From: an uncultured Clostridia bacterium
GTDB taxonomy: Bacteria; Bacillota; Clostridia; TANB77; CAG-508
NCBI GenBank assembly: GCA_944386385.1
Contig: CALXAV010000014.1
Span: 1-47,344 of the forward strand
Direction of reading: 5' to 3'
Length of the DNA: 47,344 nt
In this document: one piece after another, positions 40,411 through 47,344 of the stretch
Position numbering within the stretch: position 1 is the stretch's first letter
Layout of the letters: every line of letters begins with the position of its first letter
Notes under the pieces: generated by a model
Told to the model about the DNA's origin: nothing
Database searches by the model: none
Seen by the model: the letters and a program-made list of their open reading frames with translations, nothing else
Program-made: the position numbers and the translations under genes

Positions 40411-41509
40411 ATTCATTAATATTTTCTTTTGTAGTTTTTCCTAAAAGTAATCTTTTGATAGCTTTAAATATTGAGACAAAGATGTTTTCTTTTTTAGTAA
40501 TTACTTTAATTGCTGTTTCAACTTCACCATTTTCTATAGCGTTATATTTCTTTTCTAGTTCCATCATTTTATTTACATAGTAATCATTAAAGAATGTATA
40601 TCCTTCCATGCATCCAAGATAGTCTTTAAAATTGTATAATTTTCTTCTATAGTTTTCAACTTCTTCTAAATTAGAAATTGAATCAAATGCTTTATCAAAA
40701 TAGCTAGAAATTATAAGATTTTGTGTTCTCATAAAAGTTAAAGAAATTTCACTTTTTAGTTCATCAATTTTTTCAAGCATTCCATCAACTTTTCTATTTC
40801 TATCATCAATAGTTGCTATTTTGTTATTTAACTTAATTATTTCTTCTTCACTATTTAAAATATCATCAATAGCACTTTGAATTGCCATAAATGCTTTTGG
40901 AGATGTAAGATTTGCGAATTGTTCTTTAAAATTATCATTACTATTTAGTGTGCTTTCAAATAAAACATTTTCACCTACTATATATGCAAGTTGATTTACA
41001 AGACAACATTCTAAAGGATAATATGAAGGACTTGCTGTTTGAAAGCTAATTCCGAAATACTTAACATATTCTTTTGGTATACCATTAACTTTAGAAGCCA
41101 TAAGTTGAACTGCCGCTTCATTTAATCCTAATCCATATATCTTAAATTCTGTATAATCACAAAGCCCCATTCTAAGTAAATAATTTCTTTTGTCTTTTAC
41201 TTCTTGTAAATAATGAATACATTCATGAATTGCAAATTCTTCCAAATCTTCATCTTGAATATGTTCATTAAAATAAATAGAAGTATTTTTGTAAAAATAG
41301 TTAGCCTCGGCCATTCCTTCAGGCATTTTTGCTTTATACATATTTAATCTAGATAACTTAATAAATAATTCATTTTGATTCAAATTGAATTCAGGAAATG
41401 TATCACATAATTTCATTGAAACATTTCTTGCAATAGAATTAATTTTTAAAGTATCTAGTTTTTCTGTTACTTCAATTCCATCTTTCCTTAAATCTGATTC
41501 TATGCTCAT
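40409..41509 (-). CDS. Putative cytoplasmic zinc metallopeptidase (HExxH) of unknown family
   Basis: A 366-residue protein with the sequence FAIHECIHYLQEV at about residues 92-104, a HExxH zinc motif (His-Glu-Cys-Ile-His). It is followed about 30 residues later by LGLNEAAVQLMASK, whose Asn-Glu could supply the third ligand as in gluzincins. Around residues 235-320 there is a coiled-coil or helical region (LNNKIATIDDRNRKVDGMLE), and the C-terminus is basic. No signal peptide is visible, apart from a weak hydrophobic stretch near the end (IFVSIFKAIKRLLLG). The ribosome binding site AAGGAGATTAAG supports this start. I do not recognise a named family. Confidence 0.65.
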   Translation of the reverse strand: MSIESDLRKDGIEVTEKLDTLKINSIARNVSMKLCDTFPEFNLNQNELFIKLSRLNMYKAKMPEGMAEANYFYKNTSIYFNEHIQDEDLEEFAIHECIHYLQEVKDKRNYLLRMGLCDYTEFKIYGLGLNEAAVQLMASKVNGIPKEYVKYFGISFQTASPSYYPLECCLVNQLAYIVGENVLFESTLNSNDNFKEQFANLTSPKAFMAIQSAIDDILNSEEEIIKLNNKIATIDDRNRKVDGMLEKIDELKSEISLTFMRTQNLIISSYFDKAFDSISNLEEVENYRRKLYNFKDYLGCMEGYTFFNDYYVNKMMELEKKYNAIENGEVETAIKVITKKENIFVSIFKAIKRLLLGKTTKENINE

Positions 41510-42060
41510 ACTTAATCTCCTTGTAGTTTAATCTAATAATATTATACTATAAAAAAGTACTAATAATATTTCATAAGTATTAAATATTAATTACAGTTTA
41601 GTTACAAATGAAGTAGTAGCTAATTAATACTTCTTTAAAAATAACTTGACATTTAAAAATAAAATTACTATAATATCATCATAATTTTATTTTAAATGTT
41701 AGTTAAGTCAAAAATTTATTCAAGGAAATATTTAAATAAGAAGAATTATAAAGAGTATAGAATAAAAATAGATTAGTTCAAAATTATTAATATCAAATTT
41801 TAAAATTAATATAAATTCATCAAAATTAGAAATCAAAAATATTTAAAAAGTTTTTATCAAGTTTATTACCAGGTAAAATAGAACAAGAAAAAAATGACGA
41901 TGGTTAAAAAAGTGAAAAAATCAAAGAAAGAATTAGAAGGCGTAAGAATTTTAAATAAAAATTTTAAATTCTAGAATATTTTCTATTTGACTTTTTTTCC
42001 TTAAAATTTTATACTAGCTATACATTTAATCGAATTATAAAATAAAAATTTATAAGGAGG
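41510..42060 (+). promoter_or_regulatory. 550-bp non-coding region with two promoters
   Basis: This AT-rich stretch has a consensus promoter (TTGACA 41646-41651, TATAAT 41669-41674) and a second closer to the gene (TTGACT 41987-41992, TATACT 42010-42015), both with 17-base spacing. Transcription from the first would give a leader of about 380 bases with a weak AT hairpin at 41946-41972. A 26-codon basic ORF at 41896 has no ribosome binding site and is not called. Confidence 0.5.
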
Positions 42061-42066
42061 GTGAAA

Positions 42067-42591
42067 ATGGACAATAATGAAATTAATTCTATTATATTAA
42101 AAATTTATGAAGAACAAAAGAAAACAAATAAAAAAATGGGAAAAATGCAAGGCCAAATGGAAAAAATGCAAAAGCAAATGAAGAGCATGCAAAAACAAAT
42201 GGGAGGCATGCAAGAACAAATAGGAGGCATGCAAGAACAAATAGGAGGCATGCAAGAAAAAATTGGAAGCATGCAGGATAAAATAGGAGGATTAGAAAAT
42301 AAATACGATGGATTACAAGGACAGGTAATAAAGTTACAAGAACAAGTAAGTGAAATGCAAGTCTCAGTAAATGAAATACCAGAAATTAAAGAAGAATTAA
42401 GGACACTTAGTGGTAGAGTTGCAGTAATAGAAAAAGAACACGGTGATAAATTACAAATATTACTTGATGTTGTTACTGGAAATAGTGATAAAAATAAAGA
42501 ATTAGAAAAAAGAATCGAAAAAGATGAAAAAATTATAAATAGACATTCAGATGAAATTTATTACTTACAAGAAAAAGTTCAAAATGGTTAA
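42067..42591 (+). CDS. Coiled-coil protein with tandem heptad (GGMQEQI-type) repeats
   Basis: A 174-residue protein from ATG 42067 (AAGGAGG at six bases; the GTG at 42061 abuts the site). Residues about 25-75 contain seven-residue repeats such as GGMQEQIGGMQEQIGGMQEK, encoded by near-identical 21-base DNA repeats (about 42145-42290). A longer Met-, Gln- and Leu-based coiled coil follows (VIKLQEQVSEMQVSVNEIPE; LRTLSGRVAVIEKEHGDKLQ). It is wholly soluble and probably multimeric. No family or function is recognised. The DNA repeats make the length prone to slippage. Confidence 0.75.
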   Translation: MDNNEINSIILKIYEEQKKTNKKMGKMQGQMEKMQKQMKSMQKQMGGMQEQIGGMQEQIGGMQEKIGSMQDKIGGLENKYDGLQGQVIKLQEQVSEMQVSVNEIPEIKEELRTLSGRVAVIEKEHGDKLQILLDVVTGNSDKNKELEKRIEKDEKIINRHSDEIYYLQEKVQNG

Positions 42592-42593
42592 AA

Positions 42594-42621
42594 GCCTATT
42601 AGAACTTTTATCATAATAGGC
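42594..42621 (+). terminator. Weak hairpin after the coiled-coil gene
   Basis: GCCTATTA and TAATAGGC pair perfectly just after the stop, but a proper U-tract is lacking. It also abuts the leuS remnant on the other strand. Confidence 0.45.
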
Positions 42622-42628
42622 CGCTATC

Positions 42629-42890
42629 TTATTTTACAACAATATTATAAATTTTATTTTTAACATAAAACTGTTTTACCTTCTAATTTTGAATCAATTG
42701 CTTCACGACTTTTTGTTAACAAAAGCTTCATTTTCATCTAAAAAAAAGTTGAACAGTTCCTTTTAATTTTCCGTTAAATTGAATAGGTATAGTGATTTCA
42801 TCAGCAATTTTTTTGATTAATCATACTTAGGTCGTTAATGTAACTTTAGCTCCTTTGTATTAAAAGGAACTTCACTATACCATTTTTCTT
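42629..42890 (-). pseudogene. leuS: Decayed 3' end of leucyl-tRNA synthetase gene
   Basis: On the minus strand, in changing frames, the C-terminal end of LeuRS can be read: KYDLIKKIADE, EITIPIQFNGKLKGTVQL, DENEAFV, EAIDSKLEGKTV and the terminal VKNKIYNIVVK followed by a stop at 42629-42631. These blocks match the LeuRS end (VQVNGK...EGK...) in order. At least three frameshifts and a small deletion interrupt them, and no upstream part is present. It is therefore a non-functional fragment left by rearrangement or duplication, or a misassembly scar; an intact leuS is expected elsewhere. This fills the gap before the HD genes. Confidence 0.75.
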
Positions 42891-42991
42891 ACCATTTTTT
42901 TCTATTTATTTAAAATTTTAATGTATAAAAAAAGCCCATTTCGATAGTTCATTTTTCCGTATTATATAACAAAAATGGCACAAATCAAGGC

Positions 42992-43020
42992 TTGCATAAA
43001 AAAACGAAAAATGTTAGAAT
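42992..43020 (+). promoter_or_regulatory. Promoter of the tandem HD genes
   Basis: TTGCAT at 42992-42997 and TAGAAT at 43015-43020 are 17 bases apart, 20 bases before the GTG start. Confidence 0.6.
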
Positions 43021-43040
43021 TGCTCCTAGAGGTGTAAAAA

Positions 43041-43826
43041 GTGATAGATATAGTAAAAGCAAAAAAAGAATTTAAAAAATATGTAGAAAAATATGATATA
43101 AATAATCCAAAAATAAAGCTAAAAATAGCACATATAGAAAGAACATCTGTAATTGCAAGAAAAATGGCAGAAAGTATGGTACTATCAGAAGAAGATATAG
43201 AGCTTGCAGAATTAATTGGCTTGCTTCATGATATAGGAAGATTTGAACAAGTAAAAAGATATGGTACATTCGTAGACCATTTAAGTGAAAATCATGCCAA
43301 AATTGGAGTAGATATATTATTTAAAGATGGTTTAATTAGAAAGTTTATAGGAGATGATAAATATGATAGAATAATTGAACTTGCAATAATAAATCATAAC
43401 AGAGATAAAAAACAAATAACAAAAGATATAAGTGATAAGGAAGAATTACATATTAAATTAATAAGAGACAGTGATAAAACAGATATTCTTTATATACTTA
43501 CATTTGAAGATGAAAAATCAGTATGGGAATCTGACAATATAGAAGATGAAAAATTTACAGATGAAATATATAACGAATTTATTGATAATCATAATATCAC
43601 TTATAAAAATAGAAAAACACATGCAGATACTTTGATTTGCCATTTTGCATATGCATTTGATTTCAATTTTAATTATGGGCTAAAATATGTTTTAGATAAT
43701 AAATATTATGACAAAATCTATGATAGAATTAAATTTAAAGATGAGGAGACTAGAAACAGATTTAAAAAAATTTATAATATAACAACTAATTATATAAAAG
43801 AAAGAGTGAATAGTGATAATGATTGA
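43041..43826 (+). CDS. HD-domain phosphohydrolase (tandem copy 1)
   Basis: A 261-residue HD-superfamily protein from GTG 43041 (GAGGTG upstream). HIERTSVIARKMAESMV, then the LLHDIGRFEQ motif (HD pair), VDHLSENHAKIGVDIL and AIINHNRDK supply the metal ligands; KLIRDSDKTDIL gives the last Asp. Such stand-alone HD proteins hydrolyse phosphate esters of nucleotides or signalling molecules; the substrate is unknown. It overlaps the next gene, a paralogue with the same motif order. No regulatory domain is fused. Confidence 0.85.
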   Translation: MIDIVKAKKEFKKYVEKYDINNPKIKLKIAHIERTSVIARKMAESMVLSEEDIELAELIGLLHDIGRFEQVKRYGTFVDHLSENHAKIGVDILFKDGLIRKFIGDDKYDRIIELAIINHNRDKKQITKDISDKEELHIKLIRDSDKTDILYILTFEDEKSVWESDNIEDEKFTDEIYNEFIDNHNITYKNRKTHADTLICHFAYAFDFNFNYGLKYVLDNKYYDKIYDRIKFKDEETRNRFKKIYNITTNYIKERVNSDND

Positions 43827-44598
43827 TTTAGAAAAATGTAAAAAGGAGTTTTTTAAATATACTGAAACATATGATTTACAAAAAGAAGGAATAAAAAGAA
43901 AACAATTACACTCATTAAGAGTGATGGAAGAAAGCAAAAGAGTAGCAGAGTCATTAAAACTAAGTAAAGAAAAGATAGAACTAGCAGAGTTAATAGGGCT
44001 TCTTCACGATATAGGAAGATTCGAACAGTATAATAGAGGAAATACATATCTTAATGAAATGTTGTTAGACCATGCAAGGTTAGGAGTAGAAGTATTAGTA
44101 AAAGATGATTATATAAAAAAATATATAGATGATGAACAATATATTCCAATAATACTTAAAGCAATAGAAAATCATAATAAATTTAAAATAGAAGATGGAT
44201 TAAAAGAGGAAGAGTTATTATTTGCAAAGATTATAAGAGATGCTGATAAGCTAGATATTCTTTATGAAGGTGTAGAAATATATTGGAATACTGATAGAGA
44301 AAAAGAAAATGTAGAAAATAGTAGAATAAGTATTAAAATAGAACAACAATTTAAAGCAGAAAGACCAGTAAAAAAATATGGTAACGAAAGAAATGATACA
44401 GTAGATGGATTATTAATTTTACTATCATACATATATGACATTAATTTTAAGGAAACATTAGAAATTGTAGAAAAAGAGAATTATGTAGATAGAATTTTAG
44501 ATAGATTTGATTTTAAAGACGAAAAAACAAAAGAACAAATGGAGAATTTAAGAAAAGTATTACTTAGGTTTATAAAATTGAGCTTAAGAAAAAAATAA
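43819..44598 (+). CDS. HD-domain phosphohydrolase (tandem copy 2)
   Basis: A 259-residue paralogue of the preceding protein. It starts at ATG 43819, inside the upstream gene (eight-base overlap); a GTG at 43813 is the alternative. HSLRVMEESKRVAESLKLSK, LIGLLHDIGRFEQYNRG, LLDHARLGVEVLVKDD, AIENHNKFK and RDADKLDILYEG keep all HD metal ligands. It differs from copy 1 mainly in the middle (GVEIYWNTDREKENVENSRI), implying different substrates. The overlap indicates translational coupling, so the pair probably works together or as a heteromer. topB follows within 15 bases. Confidence 0.85.
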   Translation: MIDLEKCKKEFFKYTETYDLQKEGIKRKQLHSLRVMEESKRVAESLKLSKEKIELAELIGLLHDIGRFEQYNRGNTYLNEMLLDHARLGVEVLVKDDYIKKYIDDEQYIPIILKAIENHNKFKIEDGLKEEELLFAKIIRDADKLDILYEGVEIYWNTDREKENVENSRISIKIEQQFKAERPVKKYGNERNDTVDGLLILLSYIYDINFKETLEIVEKENYVDRILDRFDFKDEKTKEQMENLRKVLLRFIKLSLRKK

Positions 44599-44612
44599 AA
44601 AGGATGATAGGA

Positions 44613-46592
44613 TTGAGCAAAAAATTAATAATAACAGAGAAACCATCTGTTGCTATGGAATTTGCTAAAGCATTAAAGATAACAACTAAAAGAAAAGATG
44701 GATATTTAGAGTCAGAAGAATGGATAATTACTTGGTGCGTGGGGCATCTAGTAACAATGAGTTATCCCGAAAAATATGATGAAAAATTAAAATATTGGAG
44801 GTTAGATACACTTCCGTTTATACCTAAAGAATGGAAATATGAAATTATTCCTCAAGTTCAAAAACAATTTAATATAGTACAAGGCTTGCTTCAAAGAGAA
44901 GATGTTGAAGTAATATATAATGCAGGGGACTCAGGAAGAGAAGGAGAATATATTCAAAGGTTAGTGTTTATGATGGCAAAGCCTAATCCAAAGGCAAAAA
45001 TGAAGAGAGTTTGGATAGATTCTCAAACAGAGGAAGAAATCTTAAGAGGTATAAGAGAGGCGAAAGAGTTATCAGAATATGATAGCTTGTCAGATAGTGC
45101 ATATTTAAGAGCAAAAGAAGATTATCTAATTGGAATTAATTTTTCAAGATTATTATCAATAATATATGGAAGAAATTTAGCAAGTAAGATAAATGAAGAT
45201 AGAGCTTCTATATCAGTAGGAAGAGTAATGACTTGTGTTCTTGGAATGGTTGTTTCTAGAGAAAGAGAAATTAGAAATTTTAAGAAAACAAAATATTATA
45301 AAGTACAAGGATTATTTGGAAGTAAGGATTCTAGTTTTAAAGCAGAATGGAAAGTAAATGAAAATTCTACAATGTTTGAATCGCCTAAACTATATAATGA
45401 ATCAGGGTTTAAGAAAGAAAATGAAGCGAAAGAATTTATTAAAAAATTAGCAGGTAAAAGTGCTAAAATAGTAGAATTAAAAAAATCAAAACAAAAAGAA
45501 AATCCACCACTTTTATTTAATTTAGCAGAAATACAAAACCAATGTACAAAAAGATTTAAAATAAAGCCAGATGAGACGTTAGAGATAATACAAAATTTAT
45601 ATGAAAAAAAATTAGTTACATATCCTAGAACAGATGCAAGAGTTTTGTCAACAGCGGTAGCTAAAGAAATTACTAAAAACCTAAATGGTCTTGCAAGAGG
45701 ATATAAAGATGGAGAAGTACAAGAGTATATTAAAAAAATGGTAGATGAAAAGTATTCTACTAATTTAGTTAAAACCAAATATGTAAATGATAGTAAAATA
45801 ACAGACCACTATGCAATTATTCCGACAGGACAAGGTTTCGAAAATTTTAATAATTTACCAGAATTACATAAAAAAGTTTATAAAGTAATTGTAAATAGAT
45901 TTTTAGCAATATTTTATCCACCAGCTGAGTATCAAAGAATACAAGTAACATTAGAAATAGAAAATGGTGAAAAGAAAGAGAGTTTTTATGCAAGTGAAAA
46001 AGTATGTTTAAAACAAGGTTTTTTAGAAATTTTAAAACCTGAAAAAGTAAACAACAAAAAGAAAGAAGAAAGCAAGAAAGATAATGAAATAGATAACGAA
46101 GAAAATGAAGGTAAACAAGAAAATAATATAGAAATATTAAAGAGTTTGAAAAAAGGACAAGTTCTTGAAGTACAAAATTATGAACTAAAAGAAGCGGAAA
46201 CTTCACCACCATCTAGATATAATTCAGGTTCTATAATCTTAGCTATGGAAAATGCCGGAAAGTTAATTGAAGATGAAGAATTAAGAGAACAAATAAAGGG
46301 AGCTGGAATTGGTACTAGTGCAACAAGAGCAGAGATTATAAAAAAGTTAGAGAAAATAAAATATATAGAGATTAACAAAAAAACACAAATAATAACACCT
46401 ACTTTAAAAGGGGAAACTATATATGATATTGTATATCAGTCTATGCCAGATATGTTAAATCCAAAATTAACAGCAAGTTGGGAGAAAGGTCTAGATATGG
46501 TAGCAAAAAAAGAAATAAAATCAGATGTATTTATGGATAAGTTAACAAATTATATAAATTCTAAGTTCAATAAATTAGTTATAAAAATGTAA
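44613..46592 (+). CDS. topB: DNA topoisomerase III
   Basis: A type IA topoisomerase that decatenates DNA. The start is most likely TTG 44613, since ATG 44604 abuts the AAGG of the ribosome binding site. TOPRIM: LIITEKPSVAMEFAKAL and AGDSGREGEYIQRL. The active-site Tyr is near residue 337 in LVTYPRTDARVL. PPSRYNSGSIILAMENAGK and GTSATRAEIIKKLEKI are TopB-type. An acidic insert (KKDNEIDNEENEGKQENN) lies near residue 490. It lacks zinc ribbons, as usual for TopB, and is distinct from topA in this window. It may share a transcript with the HD genes. Confidence 0.93.
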   Translation: MSKKLIITEKPSVAMEFAKALKITTKRKDGYLESEEWIITWCVGHLVTMSYPEKYDEKLKYWRLDTLPFIPKEWKYEIIPQVQKQFNIVQGLLQREDVEVIYNAGDSGREGEYIQRLVFMMAKPNPKAKMKRVWIDSQTEEEILRGIREAKELSEYDSLSDSAYLRAKEDYLIGINFSRLLSIIYGRNLASKINEDRASISVGRVMTCVLGMVVSREREIRNFKKTKYYKVQGLFGSKDSSFKAEWKVNENSTMFESPKLYNESGFKKENEAKEFIKKLAGKSAKIVELKKSKQKENPPLLFNLAEIQNQCTKRFKIKPDETLEIIQNLYEKKLVTYPRTDARVLSTAVAKEITKNLNGLARGYKDGEVQEYIKKMVDEKYSTNLVKTKYVNDSKITDHYAIIPTGQGFENFNNLPELHKKVYKVIVNRFLAIFYPPAEYQRIQVTLEIENGEKKESFYASEKVCLKQGFLEILKPEKVNNKKKEESKKDNEIDNEENEGKQENNIEILKSLKKGQVLEVQNYELKEAETSPPSRYNSGSIILAMENAGKLIEDEELREQIKGAGIGTSATRAEIIKKLEKIKYIEINKKTQIITPTLKGETIYDIVYQSMPDMLNPKLTASWEKGLDMVAKKEIKSDVFMDKLTNYINSKFNKLVIKM

Positions 46593-46647
46593 ATGATTTG
46601 TTAATATATAATAAAAATTGTATAATAAAAAACATATTATTACATGG

Positions 46648-47033
46648 ATGGTATTTGAAATAAAGGCAACTGCAATTCCATTGGCTTTAGATAATGGGGA
46701 GCTCACTATGGCAATGCATACTATGATGTAGAAAGTATAAACAAGATATGTGGTCTTATCTCACAGCCAGGAATGAAGATAGTAAGAAGTGCTATTCCTC
46801 AAGACGAATTTGTTGAGCAAAACACAGACGAGAAGCCATACTGGATATATAATCCAGATGATAAATACCATGCACTGTTTTCTAAAAAAGGTGTAATTTG
46901 GAAAACAAATGTTATAGGTTGTGATAGCGGCTACTACTACGAATATTATAAGAGCAGGAATGATTGTGAGTTCAGGAAGGTTGATGCTAGAGCTTTTGTA
47001 AAAGCACGAGAGATGAGGTTAGTATTTGCTTAA
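46648..47033 (+). pseudogene. Orphan gene of foreign composition, frameshifted at a G-run
   Basis: The frame from ATG 46648 reads FEIKATAIPLALDNG and then stops at 46732. Adding one G to the GGGG run near 46697 joins it to the second frame: GAHYGNAYYDVESINKIC, GLISQPGMKIVRSAI, the 86 residues from ATG 46773, and the stop at 47033. The combined product of about 128 residues is aromatic-rich (KPYWIYNPDDKYHALF; GYYYEYYKSRNDC) and matches no family I know. It is less AT-rich than its flanks, like the gene at 20996. The start lacks a ribosome binding site, so the true N-terminus is uncertain. A sequencing error in the G-run is possible. Confidence 0.5.
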
Positions 47034-47041
47034 GTATTAAC

Positions 47042-47070
47042 AATAAAGTCTCTTTTAAAGGGACTTTATT
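47042..47070 (+). terminator. Terminator after the orphan gene
   Basis: AATAAAGTC and GACTTTATT pair with an extra CTT/AAG inside, followed by T-rich sequence. Confidence 0.8.
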
Positions 47071-47344
47071 CAGTTTGTTTTATTTTTTAGAATTTTGTTA
47101 TTGAGTTTTCTATTTTTATTCGGTTTTATTAATTTTTATAAGAAGGGAGCGTAAAATTTACTACATTTAAGTGGTTGGTAGTTCACAAAAAATAAAGACT
47201 ATTGAACCAAATATTTTAAATACTTTGTCAACAGTCTGAAAATAGCTATAAAATAATTTTATAGCTATTTTAAATGTAAATAATCTTCCGGCTATGCCGG
47301 TAGTAACATAGGCTTTAGCTATGTACTAGACAAAACTCCCTTCA
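47071..47344. other. Window-end non-coding region with strong palindromes
   Basis: No gene is seen. A 33-base palindrome (arms of 16, 47239-47254 and 47256-47271, AAAATAGCTATAAAAT and its complement) is followed by CCGGC-TAT-GCCGG (47288-47300) and by a stem TAGTAACATAG/CTATGTACTA (47301-47328). TTGTCA at 47226 with TATAAA at 47248 could be a promoter. The region is cut by the window edge, so its role is unclear; it may be a terminal or leader structure of the next gene or an element end. Confidence 0.45.

Noticed and set aside
41896-41976. 26-codon basic ORF (MTMVKKVKKSKKELEG...)
   Set aside because: It has no ribosome binding site and AT-rich flanks; likely chance.

Overview
The window is AT-rich, densely packed, low-GC Firmicutes DNA. 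Near-consensus TTGACA-17-TATAAT promoters, strong GGAGG ribosome binding sites, TTG and GTG starts, and all three ordinary stop codons point to a gut-type uncultured Clostridia genome. The prepilin-like N-termini (GITLIALVITIIVLLILAG) and families such as DUF6512, DUF6514, DUF975 and clostridial AddB fit this. There is no rRNA, prophage or CRISPR array. Most of the window is chromosomal backbone with small accessory patches.

Layout. 1-2060: the end of a membrane-anchored surface protein, an Rpn/PD-(D/E)XK gene with a probable ATA start, and an XRE regulator. 2145-5400: a signalling locus made of a Spo0A-like response regulator, an 18-residue Trp-rich amphipathic peptide missed by ORF length cut-offs, a GHKL sensor kinase and a DUF6512 membrane protein, with several leader hairpins. 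5440-9540: YraN-like nuclease behind a long inverted repeat, dGTPase, thymidylate kinase, XRE and SDR. 9610-13800: DinD, then an attenuator-led operon of methyltransferase, P-loop kinase-like protein and three GNATs. 13840-20335: sirtuin, DNA polymerase IV, YgjP peptidase, DUF975, DUF6514, topA, tRNA-Gly and tRNA-Cys.

20340-21820: a compact region, richer in G and C, holding a convergent mRNA/antisense-RNA pair with the architecture of a type I toxin-antitoxin (par/Fst-like) locus, followed by an FGE-like gene. 21826-33150: cell-wall glucosaminidase, RNase III, Elp3-like radical SAM protein, YitT, an AAA/DUF4143 ATPase behind three 33-bp iterons, two prepilin-like surface proteins with different C-terminal folds, an RHH protein, OGG1 and an XRE regulator with palindromic operators. 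33250-41510: addB, pgeF, LD-carboxypeptidase, a frameshifted family-4 uracil-DNA glycosylase, a GltD-like oxidoreductase and a putative HExxH peptidase. 41510-47344: coiled-coil protein, a decayed leuS 3' end, two tandem HD proteins, topB, a frameshifted orphan gene and terminal hairpins.

A strong theme is DNA repair and topology (dinD, dinB, ogg, addB, udg, topA, topB, dGTPase, tmk). The best candidates for something undescribed are the antisense-RNA locus at 20423-20803 and the peptide/kinase/Spo0A-like locus at 2145-5375. Two families of short GGGAC-ended intergenic repeats are scattered through the window.
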